Assembly: GCF_001571285.1 (NCBI RefSeq)
Contig: NZ_BCTM01000012.1
Span: 62,001 to 126,000 of the forward strand
Length of the DNA: 64,000 nucleotides
DNA from: Kluyvera cryocrescens NBRC 102467
GTDB lineage: Bacteria; Pseudomonadota; Gammaproteobacteria; Enterobacterales; Enterobacteriaceae
Direction of reading: 5' to 3'
Part shown: positions 40,007 through 51,496 of the stretch, one piece after another
Layout of the letters: each line of letters starts with the position of its first letter
Position numbering within the stretch: the first letter of the stretch is position 1
The notes under the pieces: model-generated
The model's input: the letters and a program-made list of their open reading frames with translations, nothing else
Database searches by the model: none
Told to the model about the DNA's origin: nothing
Translations under genes and position numbers: made by a program

Positions 40007-40327
40007 ATGAAACGACTACTGATTCTGGCGGCGCTCTTGCCGTTCACGGCGCTTGCCGCACCATTGAACATCGACAATAACCCGAACCAGCCGGGGTATG
40101 AGATCCCCAGCCAGCAGCGGATGCAGTCGCGGATGCTGAACCAGCAGCAGCAGAATAAGGGGATGTTGAATCAACAGCTTAAATTGCAGACGCAGCAACA
40201 GCAGCAGCATCTGCAAAATCAGATGAATGCTAATCAGCAGCGCGTTCAGCAAACGCAACCAGGCATGCTGAACCCGCCAAGTCAGCCCGTTCCGAAAAGA
40301 AACGGCGACATGCTGAAGCAATATTAA
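40007..40327 (+). CDS. yhhA: YhhA, Gln-rich DUF2756 periplasmic protein
   Basis: A 106-residue protein with a signal peptide ([17 protein letters not shown], cut near residue 17) and a very glutamine-rich body ([44 protein letters not shown] is seen in part), matching DUF2756/YhhA. AAGGAGG precedes the ATG at ideal spacing. E. coli YhhA is longer (about 146 residues), so the Gln-rich part is contracted here. No function is known. It ends tail to tail with ugpQ, overlapping it by four bases. Confidence 0.85.
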   Translation: MKRLLILAALLPFTALAAPLNIDNNPNQPGYEIPSQQRMQSRMLNQQQQNKGMLNQQLKLQTQQQQQHLQNQMNANQQRVQQTQPGMLNPPSQPVPKRNGDMLKQY

Positions 40328-41064
40328 GGCTGGAAGTTCGGGCCAATCACATCGATCGCATCGGTACAGATGCTATTCACACCCCAGCGCAGCAATTCAG
40401 CCGCGCGCTGGGGGTTATTCACCGTATAGACCAGAATCTTCAGGCCGGCCTCACGCAGCGCATCCACCCGCGCTTCGTCGAGCAGGCGATGGTTGAGGTG
40501 AATAGAAACGCATCCTAAACGCGTCGTCAGCTCTCGCCAGTCGTCGCGCCACTCATCAAGCAGCAACCCACGCGGTAGCTCAGGTACCGCCTGCTGCGCC
40601 GCTTCCAGCGCATCGATTTCAAATGACGACAGCAGCGGTGGTGTCATATCCGCCCACAGTTCGCGAGCGGCCAGCGCCACCACTTTGCCGGTTAGCGGCC
40701 CGGTACCGGTGGTAGGTTTAATCTCAATATTCGCCATCATGCCATGCTGGCGGCAGCGCTCCGCCACCTGAGACAGCAGCGGTAAGGGTTCGCCTTTAAA
40801 GCTGCTGCTAAACCAGCTGCCCGCATCCACCCGCAGCAGATCCTGCCAGCTCAGCTCGCCCGCCACGCCCCAGCCGTTGCTGGTGCGCTCGAGGTTGTCA
40901 TCGTGCAGCAGGAAAATCTCGCCGTCTTTCGATAACTTCGCGTCAAACTCGATCATGGTATGACCGTAGTGCGCGCCGACATCAATCGCCGCGAGGGTGT
41001 TTTCCGGTGCTAGTTTACCGCCGCCACGGTGGGCGACGATGTGGGGATAAGGCCAGTTGCTCAT
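40324..41064 (-). CDS. ugpQ: UgpQ, cytosolic glycerophosphodiester phosphodiesterase
   Basis: A 246-residue GDPD-family enzyme (E. coli 247) that hydrolyses glycerophosphodiesters, such as glycerophosphocholine, to glycerol-3-phosphate and alcohol. The catalytic HRGG...PENT motif is near residues 12-22 ([18 protein letters not shown]), with [19 protein letters not shown] following. It is the last gene of ugpBAECQ and overlaps the ugpC stop by four bases. Substrates enter through the ABC importer encoded upstream. Confidence 0.96.
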   Translation of the reverse strand: MSNWPYPHIVAHRGGGKLAPENTLAAIDVGAHYGHTMIEFDAKLSKDGEIFLLHDDNLERTSNGWGVAGELSWQDLLRVDAGSWFSSSFKGEPLPLLSQVAERCRQHGMMANIEIKPTTGTGPLTGKVVALAARELWADMTPPLLSSFEIDALEAAQQAVPELPRGLLLDEWRDDWRELTTRLGCVSIHLNHRLLDEARVDALREAGLKILVYTVNNPQRAAELLRWGVNSICTDAIDVIGPNFQP

Positions 41065-42131
41065 ACGCGTAATCCTGTTTCACCTTCAAAGAGGTGCAGA
41101 TGTTCATCCGGCAGATGCAGCCAAAGCGTAGTACCTGCATTTGGGCGCAACTGATGCGGCAGACGAACCACCATTTTCTGTTCGCCAAAGCGTCCGTGCG
41201 CCAGGTTATCTGCCCCTAAAATTTCCAGCGTATCGACCACCATCGGTACACCGTTTTCCGCCTGCGAGCTTAACGCAATATGTTCCGGGCGGATACCCAG
41301 CGTCATGCGACGCCCGGCAAACTCACGGCGCATACCGGGCAGCGGTAGCTGCATGCCGTTTGCCAGCACGAAACGGGTTCCGGTCTCATCCATCTGCCCA
41401 TCCAGCAGGTTCATCGCCGGGCTGCCGATAAAGCTCGCCACAAAGCGGCTGGCAGGCTTCTCGTACACTTCTACCGGCGTCCCAATCTGCTCGGCGATGC
41501 CTTTGTTCATCACCATCACCCGCTGGGCCAACGTCATCGCCTCGACCTGATCGTGTGTAACGTACAGCGAAGTGGTTTTGAGGCGACGATGAAGATGCTG
41601 TAGCTCAAGGCGCATCTGCACGCGCAGCTTGGCATCAAGATTAGAGAGCGGTTCATCAAACAGGAATACCGCCGGATCGCGCACGATAGCGCGCCCCATC
41701 GCCACGCGCTGGCGCTGGCCGCCGGAAAGTTCGCGCGGGCGACGTTTAAGCAGGCCATCCAGCTCCAGAATACGCGCTGCCTCCTGCACCTTTTCGGCAA
41801 TGTGCGCTTTCCCCATCCCGCGAATCTTCAGGCCCCAGGCCATGTTCTCTTCCACGCTCATATGTGGATAGAGCGCGTAGTTCTGGAACACCATCGCGAT
41901 GCCGCGATCCTTTGGCTCCATCTCCGTTACGCGCTTGCGGTCAATCCAGATATCACCGCTGGTGACTCGCTCAAGCCCGGCCACCATACGCAGCAGCGTC
42001 GATTTGCCGCAGCCCGAAGGGCCGACCATCACAATAAATTCCCCGTCAGCCACATCCAGCGTCAGCGGTTGAATCACCTGGGTTTTGCCATCCCAGCTTT
42101 TGGTTACTGCCTGTAGTTTTAAACCTGCCAT
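41061..42131 (-). CDS. ugpC: UgpC, sn-glycerol-3-phosphate ABC transporter ATPase
   Basis: A 356-residue MalK-type ATPase, E. coli length. Walker A is GPSGCGKST, the ABC signature is [15 protein letters not shown], Walker B is [12 protein letters not shown], and a C-terminal TOBE/OB regulatory region follows residue about 235. It energises uptake of glycerol-3-phosphate and glycerophosphodiesters, with UgpA/UgpE in the membrane. It begins two bases after ugpE. Family members are inhibited by internal phosphate. Confidence 0.97.
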   Translation of the reverse strand: MAGLKLQAVTKSWDGKTQVIQPLTLDVADGEFIVMVGPSGCGKSTLLRMVAGLERVTSGDIWIDRKRVTEMEPKDRGIAMVFQNYALYPHMSVEENMAWGLKIRGMGKAHIAEKVQEAARILELDGLLKRRPRELSGGQRQRVAMGRAIVRDPAVFLFDEPLSNLDAKLRVQMRLELQHLHRRLKTTSLYVTHDQVEAMTLAQRVMVMNKGIAEQIGTPVEVYEKPASRFVASFIGSPAMNLLDGQMDETGTRFVLANGMQLPLPGMRREFAGRRMTLGIRPEHIALSSQAENGVPMVVDTLEILGADNLAHGRFGEQKMVVRLPHQLRPNAGTTLWLHLPDEHLHLFEGETGLRV

Positions 42132-42133
42132 TT

Positions 42134-42979
42134 TTATTTCTCACTATCGACCAGACCACGCACGAAAGCGCGCTGCATGGCTAAAACGATGACAACCGGA
42201 GGGATAAGCGTCAGCAGCATCGCTGCCATAACCTGATTCCATTGCGTGGTGCCTTCACCGGTGGCGATCATCCCTTTGATGCCCGCCACGGCGGTGCCGA
42301 GATTCACGTCGGTGATAATCAGCAGCGGCCACAGATACTGGTTCCAGCCGTAGATAAAGGTGATAACGAACAGCGCGGCCAGATTGGTTCTCGACAGCGG
42401 CAGCACAATGTCGCGGAAGAAGCGCATCGGCGAAGCGCCATCAATGCGCGCTGCTTCGATAAGCTCATCCGGCAGCGTCATAAAGAACTGGCGGAACAAA
42501 AAGGTCGCCGTGGCGGAAGCCATTAGCGGCAGCGTCAGCCCCGCGTAGCTATCGAGCATTTTCAGGTTGGCGATCACTTCCACCGTCGGGAAAATACGCA
42601 CTTCAACCGGCAACATCAGGGTGATAAAAATCATCCAGAAGAACAGGTTACGTAGTGGAAAGCGGAACCAAACGATAGCGAAGGCCGAAAGCATGGAAAC
42701 CGCAATTTTGCCGACCGTGATGGCAAAGGCCATGATGAAACTGTTGAGCATCATCAGCCAAAACGGCGCGCTGTTGGCGCCGACGCCATTCACCCAAATC
42801 GCCTTCATGTTCTCCAGCAAATGGCCACCGGGGATCAGGGTCATCGGCGTTTCAAACACCGCTTTGTTATCCAGCGTCGCCGCCGTAAACGCGACGTACA
42901 GCGGAAACAGAATCACGATAATCCCGAGGATCAGCATGGTGTGGCTGAATATCGTCAGCCCGCGACGGTTCTCAATCAT
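42134..42979 (-). CDS. ugpE: UgpE, sn-glycerol-3-phosphate ABC permease
   Basis: A 281-residue MalG-type permease with six hydrophobic segments. The EAA loop that contacts the ATPase reads [29 protein letters not shown]. The length equals E. coli UgpE. It forms the membrane channel with UgpA. Its start overlaps the ugpA stop by four bases, implying translational coupling. Confidence 0.96.
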   Translation of the reverse strand: MIENRRGLTIFSHTMLILGIIVILFPLYVAFTAATLDNKAVFETPMTLIPGGHLLENMKAIWVNGVGANSAPFWLMMLNSFIMAFAITVGKIAVSMLSAFAIVWFRFPLRNLFFWMIFITLMLPVEVRIFPTVEVIANLKMLDSYAGLTLPLMASATATFLFRQFFMTLPDELIEAARIDGASPMRFFRDIVLPLSRTNLAALFVITFIYGWNQYLWPLLIITDVNLGTAVAGIKGMIATGEGTTQWNQVMAAMLLTLIPPVVIVLAMQRAFVRGLVDSEK

Positions 42980-43863
42980 TGGTAGCGCACCTTTCTTTCC
43001 ACGTAGCGGAACTGCACCACGGTCAGGATGATGACGAGGAACATCAGCACCACTGATTGGGCGGCAGAGGCCGAGAGATCGAGCCCGGCAAAGCCTTCGC
43101 GGTAAATCTTGTAGATAAGCGTGGTGGTCGCCTGCACCGGCCCACCGGCGGTCGCGGCATCGATCACCGGGAAGGTGTCGAAGAAGGCGTACACCAGATT
43201 GACCACCAGCAGGAAGAAGCTCACCGGCGCAATCAGCGGTAGCGCCAGCTTGAAGAAGCGACGAATCGGGCCGGCACCATCAATCGCGGCGGCCTCAACC
43301 AGCGAGCGGGGAATGGACTGAAGGGCGGCAAAGAAAAACAGAAAGTTGTAGCTGATCTGCTTCCAGACTGAAGCAAACACCACCAGGAACATCGCCTGAC
43401 CGCTGTTCTGCGCGTGGTTCCAGTCATAGCCGAACTCACCGAGAAAATGGGTGATAAGCCCGCGCCCGGGGTTGAAGAGGAATATCCACAGTACGGCCGC
43501 AACGGCCGGTGCGACGGCATAAGGCAGCAGCATCAGCGTTTGATACAGACGGCTGCCGCGCACCACGTAATCGACCAGCGCCGCAAAGAACAGCGACACC
43601 AGCAGGCCGCTCACCGTGACCATCGCGCTGAACTTAATCGTCGTCCAGAACGAGTCAAGGTAATAGCCGTCATGGAACAACGCGACGAAGTTATCCAGGC
43701 CGACAAACTGGCTGGAGAGACCGAACGGATCGACGCTTTGCAACGAGTACCACAGCGCTTCGCCCGCGGGCCAGATAAAGAAGATAACGGTGATAATCAA
43801 CTGCGGGGCGACCAATGCGTAAGGCAGCCAGCGGGATTTAAACACCGGACGGGATGATGACAT
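42976..43863 (-). CDS. ugpA: UgpA, sn-glycerol-3-phosphate ABC permease
   Basis: A 295-residue MalF-type permease with six hydrophobic segments, E. coli length. The EAA loop is [29 protein letters not shown]. It pairs with UgpE. It follows ugpB after an unusually long gap of 219 bases filled by a palindromic repeat element, which may shape the relative amounts of binding protein and membrane components. Confidence 0.96.
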   Translation of the reverse strand: MSSSRPVFKSRWLPYALVAPQLIITVIFFIWPAGEALWYSLQSVDPFGLSSQFVGLDNFVALFHDGYYLDSFWTTIKFSAMVTVSGLLVSLFFAALVDYVVRGSRLYQTLMLLPYAVAPAVAAVLWIFLFNPGRGLITHFLGEFGYDWNHAQNSGQAMFLVVFASVWKQISYNFLFFFAALQSIPRSLVEAAAIDGAGPIRRFFKLALPLIAPVSFFLLVVNLVYAFFDTFPVIDAATAGGPVQATTTLIYKIYREGFAGLDLSASAAQSVVLMFLVIILTVVQFRYVERKVRYQ

Positions 43864-43884
43864 AGTTAAACTCTGAGTTGTTTT

Positions 43885-44070
43885 CCCCTCACCCCGGCCC
43901 TCTCCCCAAAGGGGCGAGGGAGAACGGCCGAACCGAGCGATAGTGACCAGATGCCTCCGAACAGTCCTTTCACCTCTATGAGTACAGGCGAAAGGTTGTA
44001 CCAGGCGCTTCTTACCAGATGGCTCCGAACGGTCCCCTCTCCCCTATGGGGAGAGGGTTAGGGTGAGGGG
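43885..44070. repeat. composite palindromic element between ugpB and ugpA
   Basis: A 186-base element whose 23-base ends (43885-43907 and 44048-44070) are inverted copies differing at three central bases. Each end also makes its own hairpin: CCCTCTCCCC-AAA-GGGGCGAGGG on the left and CCCTCTCCCC-TAT-GGGGAGAGGG on the right. Inside are two direct copies of ACCAGATGnCTCCGAACnGTCC and a third hairpin near 43967-43998 (CCTTTCACC...GGCGAAAGG). It has no coding capacity. It resembles intergenic BIME-type mosaics and lies within the ugp operon transcript. Confidence 0.85.
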
Positions 44071-44082
44071 TCAGGCTAAAAA

Positions 44083-45399
44083 TTAAGACTTGGTTGACTG
44101 CTCAAAGCGACGCAGCAGCTGATTACCGCGTTCCACCGCAGAATCGAGCGCCTGCTGAGGCGTTTTCTTCCCGGTCCATACGCTTTCCAGCTCTTCATCA
44201 ACGATGGTGCGGATCTGCGGCATATTGCCCAGACGCAGCCCTTTGGTGAACGGCAAAGGCGGTTTGTTCAGCATCTGACGGGTCGCGATGTCCGCCCCAG
44301 GATTTTTATCGTAGAAGCCCTGCTGACGCGTCAGGTCATACGCGGCGGTCGTAATCGGCAGATAGCCGGTTTTCTGGTGCCATTCGGCGGCGTTTTCCGG
44401 CTTCGCCAGGAACTCGAGGAATTTCGCCACGCCGGTGTAGGTTTCTTTATCTTTACCCTGCATCACCCACAGGCTTGCCCCGCCGATGATGGCGTTCTGC
44501 GGCGCGCCCTTCACGTCAGCGTCGTAAGGCATCATGCCTACGCCGTAGTTGAATTTAGCGTACTGGCGAATATCGGCCAGCGAGCCGGACGACGCAGTGG
44601 TGATGGCGCAGTCGCCGTTGTAGAACTTCTCGGTGGATTCGTCTTTACGCCCGAAGTAGCTGAAGTCGCCTTTCTTGTTCAACGCTTCCAGCAGAGCGAT
44701 GTGTTTTACCTGCTCTGGCTTATTGAACTCCAACACCGCATCGGTACCGTCGAAGCCGTTGTTTTTGGTCGCCACCGGCAGGCCATGCCAGGCGCTAAAG
44801 TTCTCAATCTGGATCCAACCCTGCCAGCCGCTGGCGTAGCCGCACTTCATCCCCGCCGCTTTCAGCTTCGCAGTGTAGTCCGCCAGGTCTTGCCAGGTTT
44901 TTGGTGGCTGCTCGGGATCGAGGCCCGCTTTTTTGAAGGCGTCTTTGTTGTAGTACAGCACCGGCGTGGAGCTGTTAAACGGCTGGGAGAGCAGATGGCC
45001 GGTTTTGGAGTCGGTGTAGTAACCGGAAACCGTTGGCACAAACTGAGATTCATCGAACTTGATACCCGCATCGCTGAACACCTGATAGACCGGCTTAATC
45101 GCCTTCGAGGCCATCATGGTAGCGGTACCCACTTCATACACCTGCAAAATCGCCGGAGCGTTACCGGTACGGAACGCGGCAATGCCTGCGCTCAGGCTCT
45201 GCTCGTAGTTACCTTTATAGACCGGCTGAATTTTGTAGTCCGGGTTGGCCGCATTGAAGCGCTGTGCCAAAGAGTCCACCTCTTTACCCAGTTCACCTTC
45301 CATAGAATGCCAGAATGGAATGGTGGTCACTGCCATTGCCTGGCCTGCAAAGGCCAGACTCATTGCCAACCCTAAAGCTGTATGTCGTAACGATATCAT
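44083..45399 (-). CDS. ugpB: UgpB, periplasmic glycerol-3-phosphate binding protein
   Basis: A 438-residue solute-binding protein, E. coli length. The signal peptide is [23 protein letters not shown], cut after residue 23. The mature part begins [21 protein letters not shown], typical of the family-1 binding proteins. It captures glycerol-3-phosphate and glycerophosphocholine for UgpAEC. It is the first gene of the operon, preceded by a Pho box, so phosphate starvation should induce it. Confidence 0.97.
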   Translation of the reverse strand: MISLRHTALGLAMSLAFAGQAMAVTTIPFWHSMEGELGKEVDSLAQRFNAANPDYKIQPVYKGNYEQSLSAGIAAFRTGNAPAILQVYEVGTATMMASKAIKPVYQVFSDAGIKFDESQFVPTVSGYYTDSKTGHLLSQPFNSSTPVLYYNKDAFKKAGLDPEQPPKTWQDLADYTAKLKAAGMKCGYASGWQGWIQIENFSAWHGLPVATKNNGFDGTDAVLEFNKPEQVKHIALLEALNKKGDFSYFGRKDESTEKFYNGDCAITTASSGSLADIRQYAKFNYGVGMMPYDADVKGAPQNAIIGGASLWVMQGKDKETYTGVAKFLEFLAKPENAAEWHQKTGYLPITTAAYDLTRQQGFYDKNPGADIATRQMLNKPPLPFTKGLRLGNMPQIRTIVDEELESVWTGKKTPQQALDSAVERGNQLLRRFEQSTKS

Positions 45400-45461
45400 C
45401 GGTTATCTCTCTTTTTGTGCCGGGATGCGCGATATCACGCGTTTTATGTTCGCGGGGGTAA

Positions 45462-45482
45462 CATGACATGCTCGAATGACAG
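45462..45482 (-). promoter_or_regulatory. Pho box upstream of ugpB
   Basis: On the minus strand it reads CTGTCATTCGAGCATGTCAT, two CTGTCAT-like half repeats 11 bases apart, as bound by PhoB. It lies about 63-83 bases before the ugpB start, a usual Pho-regulon position. Control of ugp by PhoB is established in E. coli. Confidence 0.85.
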
Positions 45483-45672
45483 AAAAATAACTTTTTTATT
45501 ACAAAAAAAAGATAGTAAGGCGACAAAGGGATGGCAAGGCAGTGACGCTTCGAAGAAGGCAAAGTGGGAGCTGAGACACGTATAGGAAATAAACAGTTAC
45601 GAAAGCTGAACGCAAACGTTCAATCTAAAATTCGCAGGGAAAGGACAGACCGAATGGGGAATTAACGCGCCC

Positions 45673-45704
45673 TATCCGGCCTACGCTGATCGGTAGACCG
45701 GATA
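45673..45704. repeat. REP-like hairpin after livF
   Basis: TATCCGGCCTACG and CGGTAGACCGGATA form an imperfect inverted repeat (11 of 13 pairs) with a short loop. The GGCCTAC and CCGGATA blocks are those of enterobacterial REP/PU sequences. It lies about 25 bases beyond the livF stop and may protect the liv transcript 3' end. Confidence 0.65.
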
Positions 45705-45728
45705 AAGTTGTGACTATTTTACCGGGAG

Positions 45729-46442
<714 letters not shown>

Positions 46443-46443
46443 T

Positions 46444-47211
46444 TTATGCCTCACCCAGATAAGCGCGGATCACGTCCGGGTTGTTGCGGATCTCTTCCGG
46501 TGTCCCGTTGGCCAGCGGCGTGCCCTGATTCACCACGTAGATGCGGTCAGAAATGCCCATTACCAGCTTCATATCGTGTTCAATCAGCAGGATGGTGGTG
46601 TTGTGATGATTACGCAGCTCGGCAATCAGCTCGTCCAGCTCTTTGGTCTCTTTCGGGTTGAGGCCAGCGGCGGGTTCATCGAGCATCAGAATTTCCGGCT
46701 GCGTCACCATGCAGCGGGCTATCTCCAGGCGACGCTGATCGCCGTAGGCCAGGTTGCTGGCCTGACGGTTAGCGTGCTCCAAAAGACCAATACGCTCAAG
46801 CCAGGTGGCGGCGCGGTCCAGTGCTTCGCTTTGCGCACGGCGGAACGATGGCGTTTTTAACAGTCCGGAGAAGACGCCGGTTTTCAGCTGCTGATGCTGT
46901 GCCACCAGCAGGTTTTCAATCACCGTCATTTCGCGGAACAGGCGCACGTGCTGGAAAGTACGCACCACGCCCATACGGGCAATCTGTTGCCCCGGCAGCC
47001 CTTCGAGATGCTGATCGCGCAGCATGATGGTCCCACCCGTCGGCTTATAGAAGCCGGTCAGGCAGTTAAACACCGTGGTTTTACCGGCCCCGTTTGGGCC
47101 AATGAGCGATACGATCTCCTGAGGACGGAGCTCCAGATTGACGTTGTTGACCGCCAGCAGGCCGCCAAAACGCATCATCAGACCGTTAACGGATAATAAT
47201 GGCTGACTCAT
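46444..47211 (-). CDS. livG: LivG, branched-chain amino acid ABC ATPase
   Basis: A 255-residue ATPase, E. coli length. Walker A is [12 protein letters not shown], the signature region is [16 protein letters not shown] (the degenerate form usual in LivG), and Walker B is [14 protein letters not shown]. It forms the ATPase heterodimer with LivF. Its start overlaps the livM stop by four bases. Confidence 0.97.
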   Translation of the reverse strand: MSQPLLSVNGLMMRFGGLLAVNNVNLELRPQEIVSLIGPNGAGKTTVFNCLTGFYKPTGGTIMLRDQHLEGLPGQQIARMGVVRTFQHVRLFREMTVIENLLVAQHQQLKTGVFSGLLKTPSFRRAQSEALDRAATWLERIGLLEHANRQASNLAYGDQRRLEIARCMVTQPEILMLDEPAAGLNPKETKELDELIAELRNHHNTTILLIEHDMKLVMGISDRIYVVNQGTPLANGTPEEIRNNPDVIRAYLGEA

Positions 47212-48488
47212 GCCTGCTCTCCTTCTTTCGCTTTCCCGTTTTTCATTTTCAACTGTGGACGGGTCATCGGCAGAAGTCCCTGTGGACGCCAGATCATCAT
47301 CAATACCATCAGGCCACCGAGCATCAGCATGCTGTATTCGTTGAAGTCACGCATCAGTTCACGCGACACCACCAGCAGAATCGCCGCGAGGATCACCGCA
47401 AACTGCGAGCCCATGCCACCCAGTACCACAATCGCCAGCACAAAGGCCGACTCGGCAAAGGTGAAGGATTCCGGGCTGACGAAGCCCTGACGCGCGGCGA
47501 ACAGCGTACCGGCGAAGCCCGCGAACGCGGCGCTGATGGTAAAGGCGGTCAGCTTGATGCGCGTTGGGCTTAACCCCAATGAACGACAGGCAATTTCATC
47601 TTCACGCAGCGCTTCCCACGCGCGGCCCAGCGGCATACGCAGCAGGCGGTTAATCACGAACAGGCTCAGCACCACCAGCAGCAGCGCCACCAGGTAGAGG
47701 AAAATCACGCGATCAGAAGGGTCATACTTGACGCCAAAGAAGTTGCTGAAAGTGTCCCAGCCGCCTTCACGGGCGCTACGGCTGAACTCGAGGCCGAAGA
47801 AGGTCGGTTTCGGGATCTGGCTGATACCGTTCGGGCCGCCGGTCACCTCGGTGTTGTTCAGCAACAGAATACGGACGATCTCACCAAAGCCTAAGGTCAC
47901 AATCGCCAGATAGTCACCGCGCAGGCGCAGTACCGGGAAGCCCAGCAGGAAGCCTGCCGCCGCCGACACCAGGCCAGCCAGCGGCAGGCAGGTCCAGAAG
48001 CCCAGACCATAATAGTGGTTCAACAGCGCGAAGGTATAAGCGCCAATGGCGTAGAAGCCACCGTAGCCCAGCACCAGCAGGCCCGACAGCCCTACCACCA
48101 CGTTCAGCCCCAGGCCGAGGATGATGTAAATCATGGTCAGGGTGGCGATATCCACCGTGCCGCGCGACACCATAAACGGCCACGCCACGGCAATTACCAG
48201 CAGCGCAATCAGGAACAGTTTTTGTTTGACGGTCGAGCCATCAATCGCCGGCAGAATAAACTTCGGCCCGGAGACGCTTTTCAGCCCTTTCTGGAACAGC
48301 GGACGCAGCATCTGGAAGAAGAACACCACGGCAGTACCGATAAAGATCCACTGCCAGCGAATGTCCGCCGCGCTGCCGACCACCAGTTTGGTGCCGTCAA
48401 GCTGCAGCTGCACGCCCATAAAGACGCCCGCCAGAACAAAGAACATCGCCGCCGACAGCAGCGCCATCGCAAATTGCATCGGTTTCAT
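47208..48488 (-). CDS. livM: LivM, branched-chain amino acid ABC permease
   Basis: A 426-residue permease (E. coli 425) with about ten hydrophobic segments. The N-terminal extension of about 100 residues before the conserved permease core is typical of enterobacterial LivM. The core contains [26 protein letters not shown] and the ATPase-contact region [26 protein letters not shown]. It pairs with LivH. It overlaps livH by four bases at its start. Confidence 0.97.
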   Translation of the reverse strand: MKPMQFAMALLSAAMFFVLAGVFMGVQLQLDGTKLVVGSAADIRWQWIFIGTAVVFFFQMLRPLFQKGLKSVSGPKFILPAIDGSTVKQKLFLIALLVIAVAWPFMVSRGTVDIATLTMIYIILGLGLNVVVGLSGLLVLGYGGFYAIGAYTFALLNHYYGLGFWTCLPLAGLVSAAAGFLLGFPVLRLRGDYLAIVTLGFGEIVRILLLNNTEVTGGPNGISQIPKPTFFGLEFSRSAREGGWDTFSNFFGVKYDPSDRVIFLYLVALLLVVLSLFVINRLLRMPLGRAWEALREDEIACRSLGLSPTRIKLTAFTISAAFAGFAGTLFAARQGFVSPESFTFAESAFVLAIVVLGGMGSQFAVILAAILLVVSRELMRDFNEYSMLMLGGLMVLMMIWRPQGLLPMTRPQLKMKNGKAKEGEQA

Positions 48489-49411
48489 ACTTTCTCTACC
48501 TCCGGGCGACCCAGGATGCCGGTCGGCATCACCAGCAGCACCACGATCAGCAGCGCGAATGACACCACGTCTTTGTATTCAGTACTCAAATACGCCGACG
48601 ACAGCGCTTCCGCGATACCGAGAATCAGCCCACCAATCATCGCACCAGGAATACTGCCGATACCGCCAAGCACCGCTGCGGTAAAGGCTTTCATCCCGGC
48701 CATAAAGCCGATGTATGGGTTGATGACGCCGTAGAACTGACCCAGCAGCACGCCCGCTACCGCCGCCATCGCTGCGCCGATAACAAACGTCAGGGCAATC
48801 ACGCGGTCGGTATTAATACCGAGCAGGCTGGCCATTTTCAGGTCTTCCGCGCAAGCGCGGCAGGCGCGGCCCATCCGCGAGTAACGGATAAATAACGTCA
48901 GCGCCAGCATGGCGACAAAGGTCACCACCCAGATAACCAACTGCATAGTGGTGATAGATGCGGAGAAGTTTTCGCTGCTACCGACAATCCACTGGCCGTT
49001 AAACAGGCTCGGCAGTGCGATATCGCGCGAGCCTTCGGTCAGGCTGACGTAGTTCTGCAGGAAAATAGACATCCCGATAGCGGAGATCAGCGCAATCAGG
49101 CGTTTGGAGTTACGCACCGGGCGGTAGGCCACCCGTTCGATACTCCAGCCATAGGCGCTGGCAATCACAATCGCCCCGATGAAGCCAGCCGCCACCAGCA
49201 GCCAGCTGGTGTCGATGCCCATCATCATCAGCGCGGCGATGATCATAAAGGAGACATAACTACCGATCATGTAGACCTCGCCGTGGGCGAAGTTAATCAT
49301 GCCGATAATTCCGTATACCATGGTGTAACCGATGGCGATCAGTGCATAGGTGCTTCCCAGCGTAACGCCGTTAAACATCTGCTGCACAAAGTAGAGAACC
49401 TGCTCTGACAT
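48485..49411 (-). CDS. livH: LivH, branched-chain amino acid ABC permease
   Basis: A 308-residue permease with about eight hydrophobic segments, E. coli length. It contains family stretches [34 protein letters not shown] and the coupling-loop [21 protein letters not shown]. It makes the membrane channel with LivM. It lies 54 bases after livK and is coupled to livM. Confidence 0.97.
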   Translation of the reverse strand: MSEQVLYFVQQMFNGVTLGSTYALIAIGYTMVYGIIGMINFAHGEVYMIGSYVSFMIIAALMMMGIDTSWLLVAAGFIGAIVIASAYGWSIERVAYRPVRNSKRLIALISAIGMSIFLQNYVSLTEGSRDIALPSLFNGQWIVGSSENFSASITTMQLVIWVVTFVAMLALTLFIRYSRMGRACRACAEDLKMASLLGINTDRVIALTFVIGAAMAAVAGVLLGQFYGVINPYIGFMAGMKAFTAAVLGGIGSIPGAMIGGLILGIAEALSSAYLSTEYKDVVSFALLIVVLLVMPTGILGRPEVEKV

Positions 49412-49465
49412 ACATTAGCCTTTTGCTACCCCTGCGGATCTACGCCCGCCAGGGGGGAATGAAGG

Positions 49466-50575
49466 TTACTTCGCGACCGTGGACGAGCCGTCGGCATGCC
49501 ACTGGAAGACGCCAAACTCGAATCCTTTCAAATCGCCCTTTTCATCCCAGGAAAGCGGCCCAATCACGGTTTTTGCCCCGTTAGCTTTTAAATCTTTAAT
49601 CAGCGCCAGCGGATCGTCGCTGCCGGTACGTTCCATGGCGGTTGCCAAAGACTGCACAGCGGCATAAGTGATCCACACGTAAGGACCGCTTGGATCTTTC
49701 TTCTGCGCTTTCAGGGCATCGACGATAGCGCTGTTTGCCGGATCCTGGTCATAGCGTTTTGGCATGGTCACCAGCATCCCTTCACCCGCATCGCCGGCAA
49801 TGTTCGACAACGAAGCGTTACCGACGCCTTCCGGCCCCATGAACTGAGTTTTCAGACCCACCGCACGCGCCTGACGCAGCATCTGGCCCATTTCCGGGTA
49901 GTAGCCACCGTAGTAAACAAAGTCGATGTTCTCTTTTTGCAGACGGGCGAGCAGCGCGGAGAAATCTTTTTCACCGGCGGTGATACCGTCAAAGAAGACC
50001 ACATTAGCCTTCGCCGCTTTCAGGCTCTGCTGAACGGAACGCGCCAGACCCTCACCGTACTGCTGTTTGTCATGAATGATGGCAATACGCTGCGGTTTAA
50101 CGCTATTGAGGATATATTTCGCCGCCGTCGGCCCCTGAGAGGAGTCGAGGCCCGCAGTACGCATGATGTATTGATAGCCACGCTGAGTCAGCTCTGGGTT
50201 GGTCGCCCCCGGAGAGATCATCAAAATGCCTTCATCTTCATAAATGTCGGAAGCGGGCTGCGTGGAAGAAGAGCAAAGGTGGCCAATCACGTATTTAATA
50301 CCGTCATTGACGATCTTGTTGGCAACCGCCACCGCCTGTTTTGGATCGCAGGCGTCGTCGTACTCGACGCCGACCAGTTTGTCGCCCTTGATGCCGCCTT
50401 TGGCGTTGATGTCTTTAATGGCCTGACGCGCGCCATTGAACTCCATGTCGCCCCACTGCGCGACCGGGCCGGACATGGCCCCTACCACCGCGACTTTAAT
50501 ATCAGCCGCCAGTGCCGTGTGTGACATAGCCAGTGCGACCATCCCTGCGATAACTGTTTTTGTATTCCTTTTCAT
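49466..50575 (-). CDS. livK: LivK, leucine-specific periplasmic binding protein
   Basis: A 369-residue type-I periplasmic binding protein (E. coli LivK 369). The signal peptide is [23 protein letters not shown] (cut after residue 23) and the mature part starts [26 protein letters not shown]. The disulfide region [10 protein letters not shown] ... [10 protein letters not shown] is conserved. It is highly similar along its length to LivJ in this window and differs mainly in the leader and ligand-contact positions (the W after AQ is LivK-like). It is the first gene of livKHMGF. Confidence 0.96.
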   Translation of the reverse strand: MKRNTKTVIAGMVALAMSHTALAADIKVAVVGAMSGPVAQWGDMEFNGARQAIKDINAKGGIKGDKLVGVEYDDACDPKQAVAVANKIVNDGIKYVIGHLCSSSTQPASDIYEDEGILMISPGATNPELTQRGYQYIMRTAGLDSSQGPTAAKYILNSVKPQRIAIIHDKQQYGEGLARSVQQSLKAAKANVVFFDGITAGEKDFSALLARLQKENIDFVYYGGYYPEMGQMLRQARAVGLKTQFMGPEGVGNASLSNIAGDAGEGMLVTMPKRYDQDPANSAIVDALKAQKKDPSGPYVWITYAAVQSLATAMERTGSDDPLALIKDLKANGAKTVIGPLSWDEKGDLKGFEFGVFQWHADGSSTVAK

Positions 50576-51017
50576 ACTTCGGGATCCCCATTCGTGATGT
50601 CGTGTTTACACGTCGTGGCGTGTATATATTTTGTAATTTTATGGTTAAAAAGCATTCTGTACTTTTATTATACAACGCTACTTTTACCATTATCTTTAAT
50701 GAGTTAGCGCAGCTTTTTAACCAAATACAGACTAAATTCTCTATTTTTCAGTCTATTAAGAAAAGATAATATTCTGATTTTCTCCATAGATAAACAAAAA
50801 CAAGTCCGATTTCAGCATAAAATAACGACACATATGGCCGAATAAAACGCTGGTTTTCAGGTTAAAATTCTGGTTATTTTTCTATCTATAATGTTTCAAA
50901 CTGCCTTAGTGGACATCGAAAAACTAATCCCCTGTTAGACGCCGTAAAAAGAGAAAGCCCCCAGCAGGATAAATTGAGTAAACTGACCGCAATTTTTCAG
51001 ATTTGAGCAAACCGTCT
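50576..51017. promoter_or_regulatory. AT-rich livK-panM divergent region
   Basis: A 442-base gap. It is markedly more AT-rich than its surroundings between about 50620 and 50900, consistent with the Lrp/leucine-controlled liv leader of E. coli. A small hairpin ACACG-TCGTGG-CGTGT lies at 50608-50623, about 35-48 bases upstream of the livK start, in the likely leader. I see no convincing gene, only short unsupported open frames. Confidence 0.55.
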
Positions 51018-51401
51018 ATGAAACTGACCATCATTCGTTTAACCACGCTTAGCGACCAGGATCGTATCTGCCTGAGCAAGATCTGGCCTGGGGTGACCGC
51101 CGCCGACCTTCCTCTTGATGACACCCACCGTTTGTACGCTGCACGTTTTAACGAACGCCTGCTCGCCGCCGTTCGGGTCACCCTCAACGGCAATCAGGGC
51201 GTGCTGGACGATTTATGCGTGCGCGAAATCACCCGCCGCCGCGGCGTGGGCCAGTACCTGATTGAAGAGGTCATGCACGACAACCCGCAGGTCAGCCGCT
51301 GGGTGCTGAGCAGATTCGCTGCTGAAGAGAGCCTGGAAATGGCAGCGTTTGCCAAAGCCTTGGGCTTTGCAGTGCAGATTGACGGCTGGGTTAAAGAGTA
51401 A
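51018..51401 (+). CDS. panM: PanM (PanZ), PanD maturation and regulation factor
   Basis: A 127-residue GNAT-like protein, E. coli length from the ATG at 51018 (MKLTIIRLTTLSDQDR); a TTG five codons upstream is not needed. The CoA-binding motif is REITRRRGVGQYLIEEV. In E. coli it binds acetyl-CoA and triggers self-cleavage of the PanD zymogen to active aspartate decarboxylase, and also restrains PanD when CoA is high. It sits between livK and livJ, transcribed against both, as in E. coli. Confidence 0.93.
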   Translation: MKLTIIRLTTLSDQDRICLSKIWPGVTAADLPLDDTHRLYAARFNERLLAAVRVTLNGNQGVLDDLCVREITRRRGVGQYLIEEVMHDNPQVSRWVLSRFAAEESLEMAAFAKALGFAVQIDGWVKE

Positions 51402-51407
51402 CGCGGG

Positions 51408-51478
51408 CGGCCGCGCTGCGACGCTCGTCCGAACGACGATGAGGTCGATCGGACGAGCTCGTGGCGCAGGAATGGCCG
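51408..51478. repeat. large nested hairpin between panM and livJ
   Basis: Nested complementary blocks: CGGCC (51408-51412)/GGCCG (51474-51478), CTGCG (51416-51420)/CGCAG (51465-51469), and GCTCGTCCGA (51423-51432)/TCGGACGAGC (51449-51458), with a further CGAC/GTCG inside. It fills most of the gap between the convergent panM and livJ ends. No U tract follows, so it is not a standard intrinsic terminator. Confidence 0.75.
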
Positions 51479-51496
51479 TGCGCAGCCTTGCGAGTC

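Larger units (their letters stand above)
45400..45728. other. ugpB-livF intergenic region
   Basis: A 329-base gap between the livF stop and the ugpB start, both genes on the minus strand. The ugpB-proximal part holds a Pho box and A/T-rich promoter sequence (AAAAAAAAGATAG around 45505). A REP-like hairpin lies near the livF end. The middle (about 45540-45660) shows no gene or clear motif. Confidence 0.7.

Noticed and set aside
50560-50769. A 69-residue frame divergent from livK
   Set aside because: It overlaps the livK start region and the AT-rich leader; its phenylalanine-rich composition reflects AT content, not a protein family.
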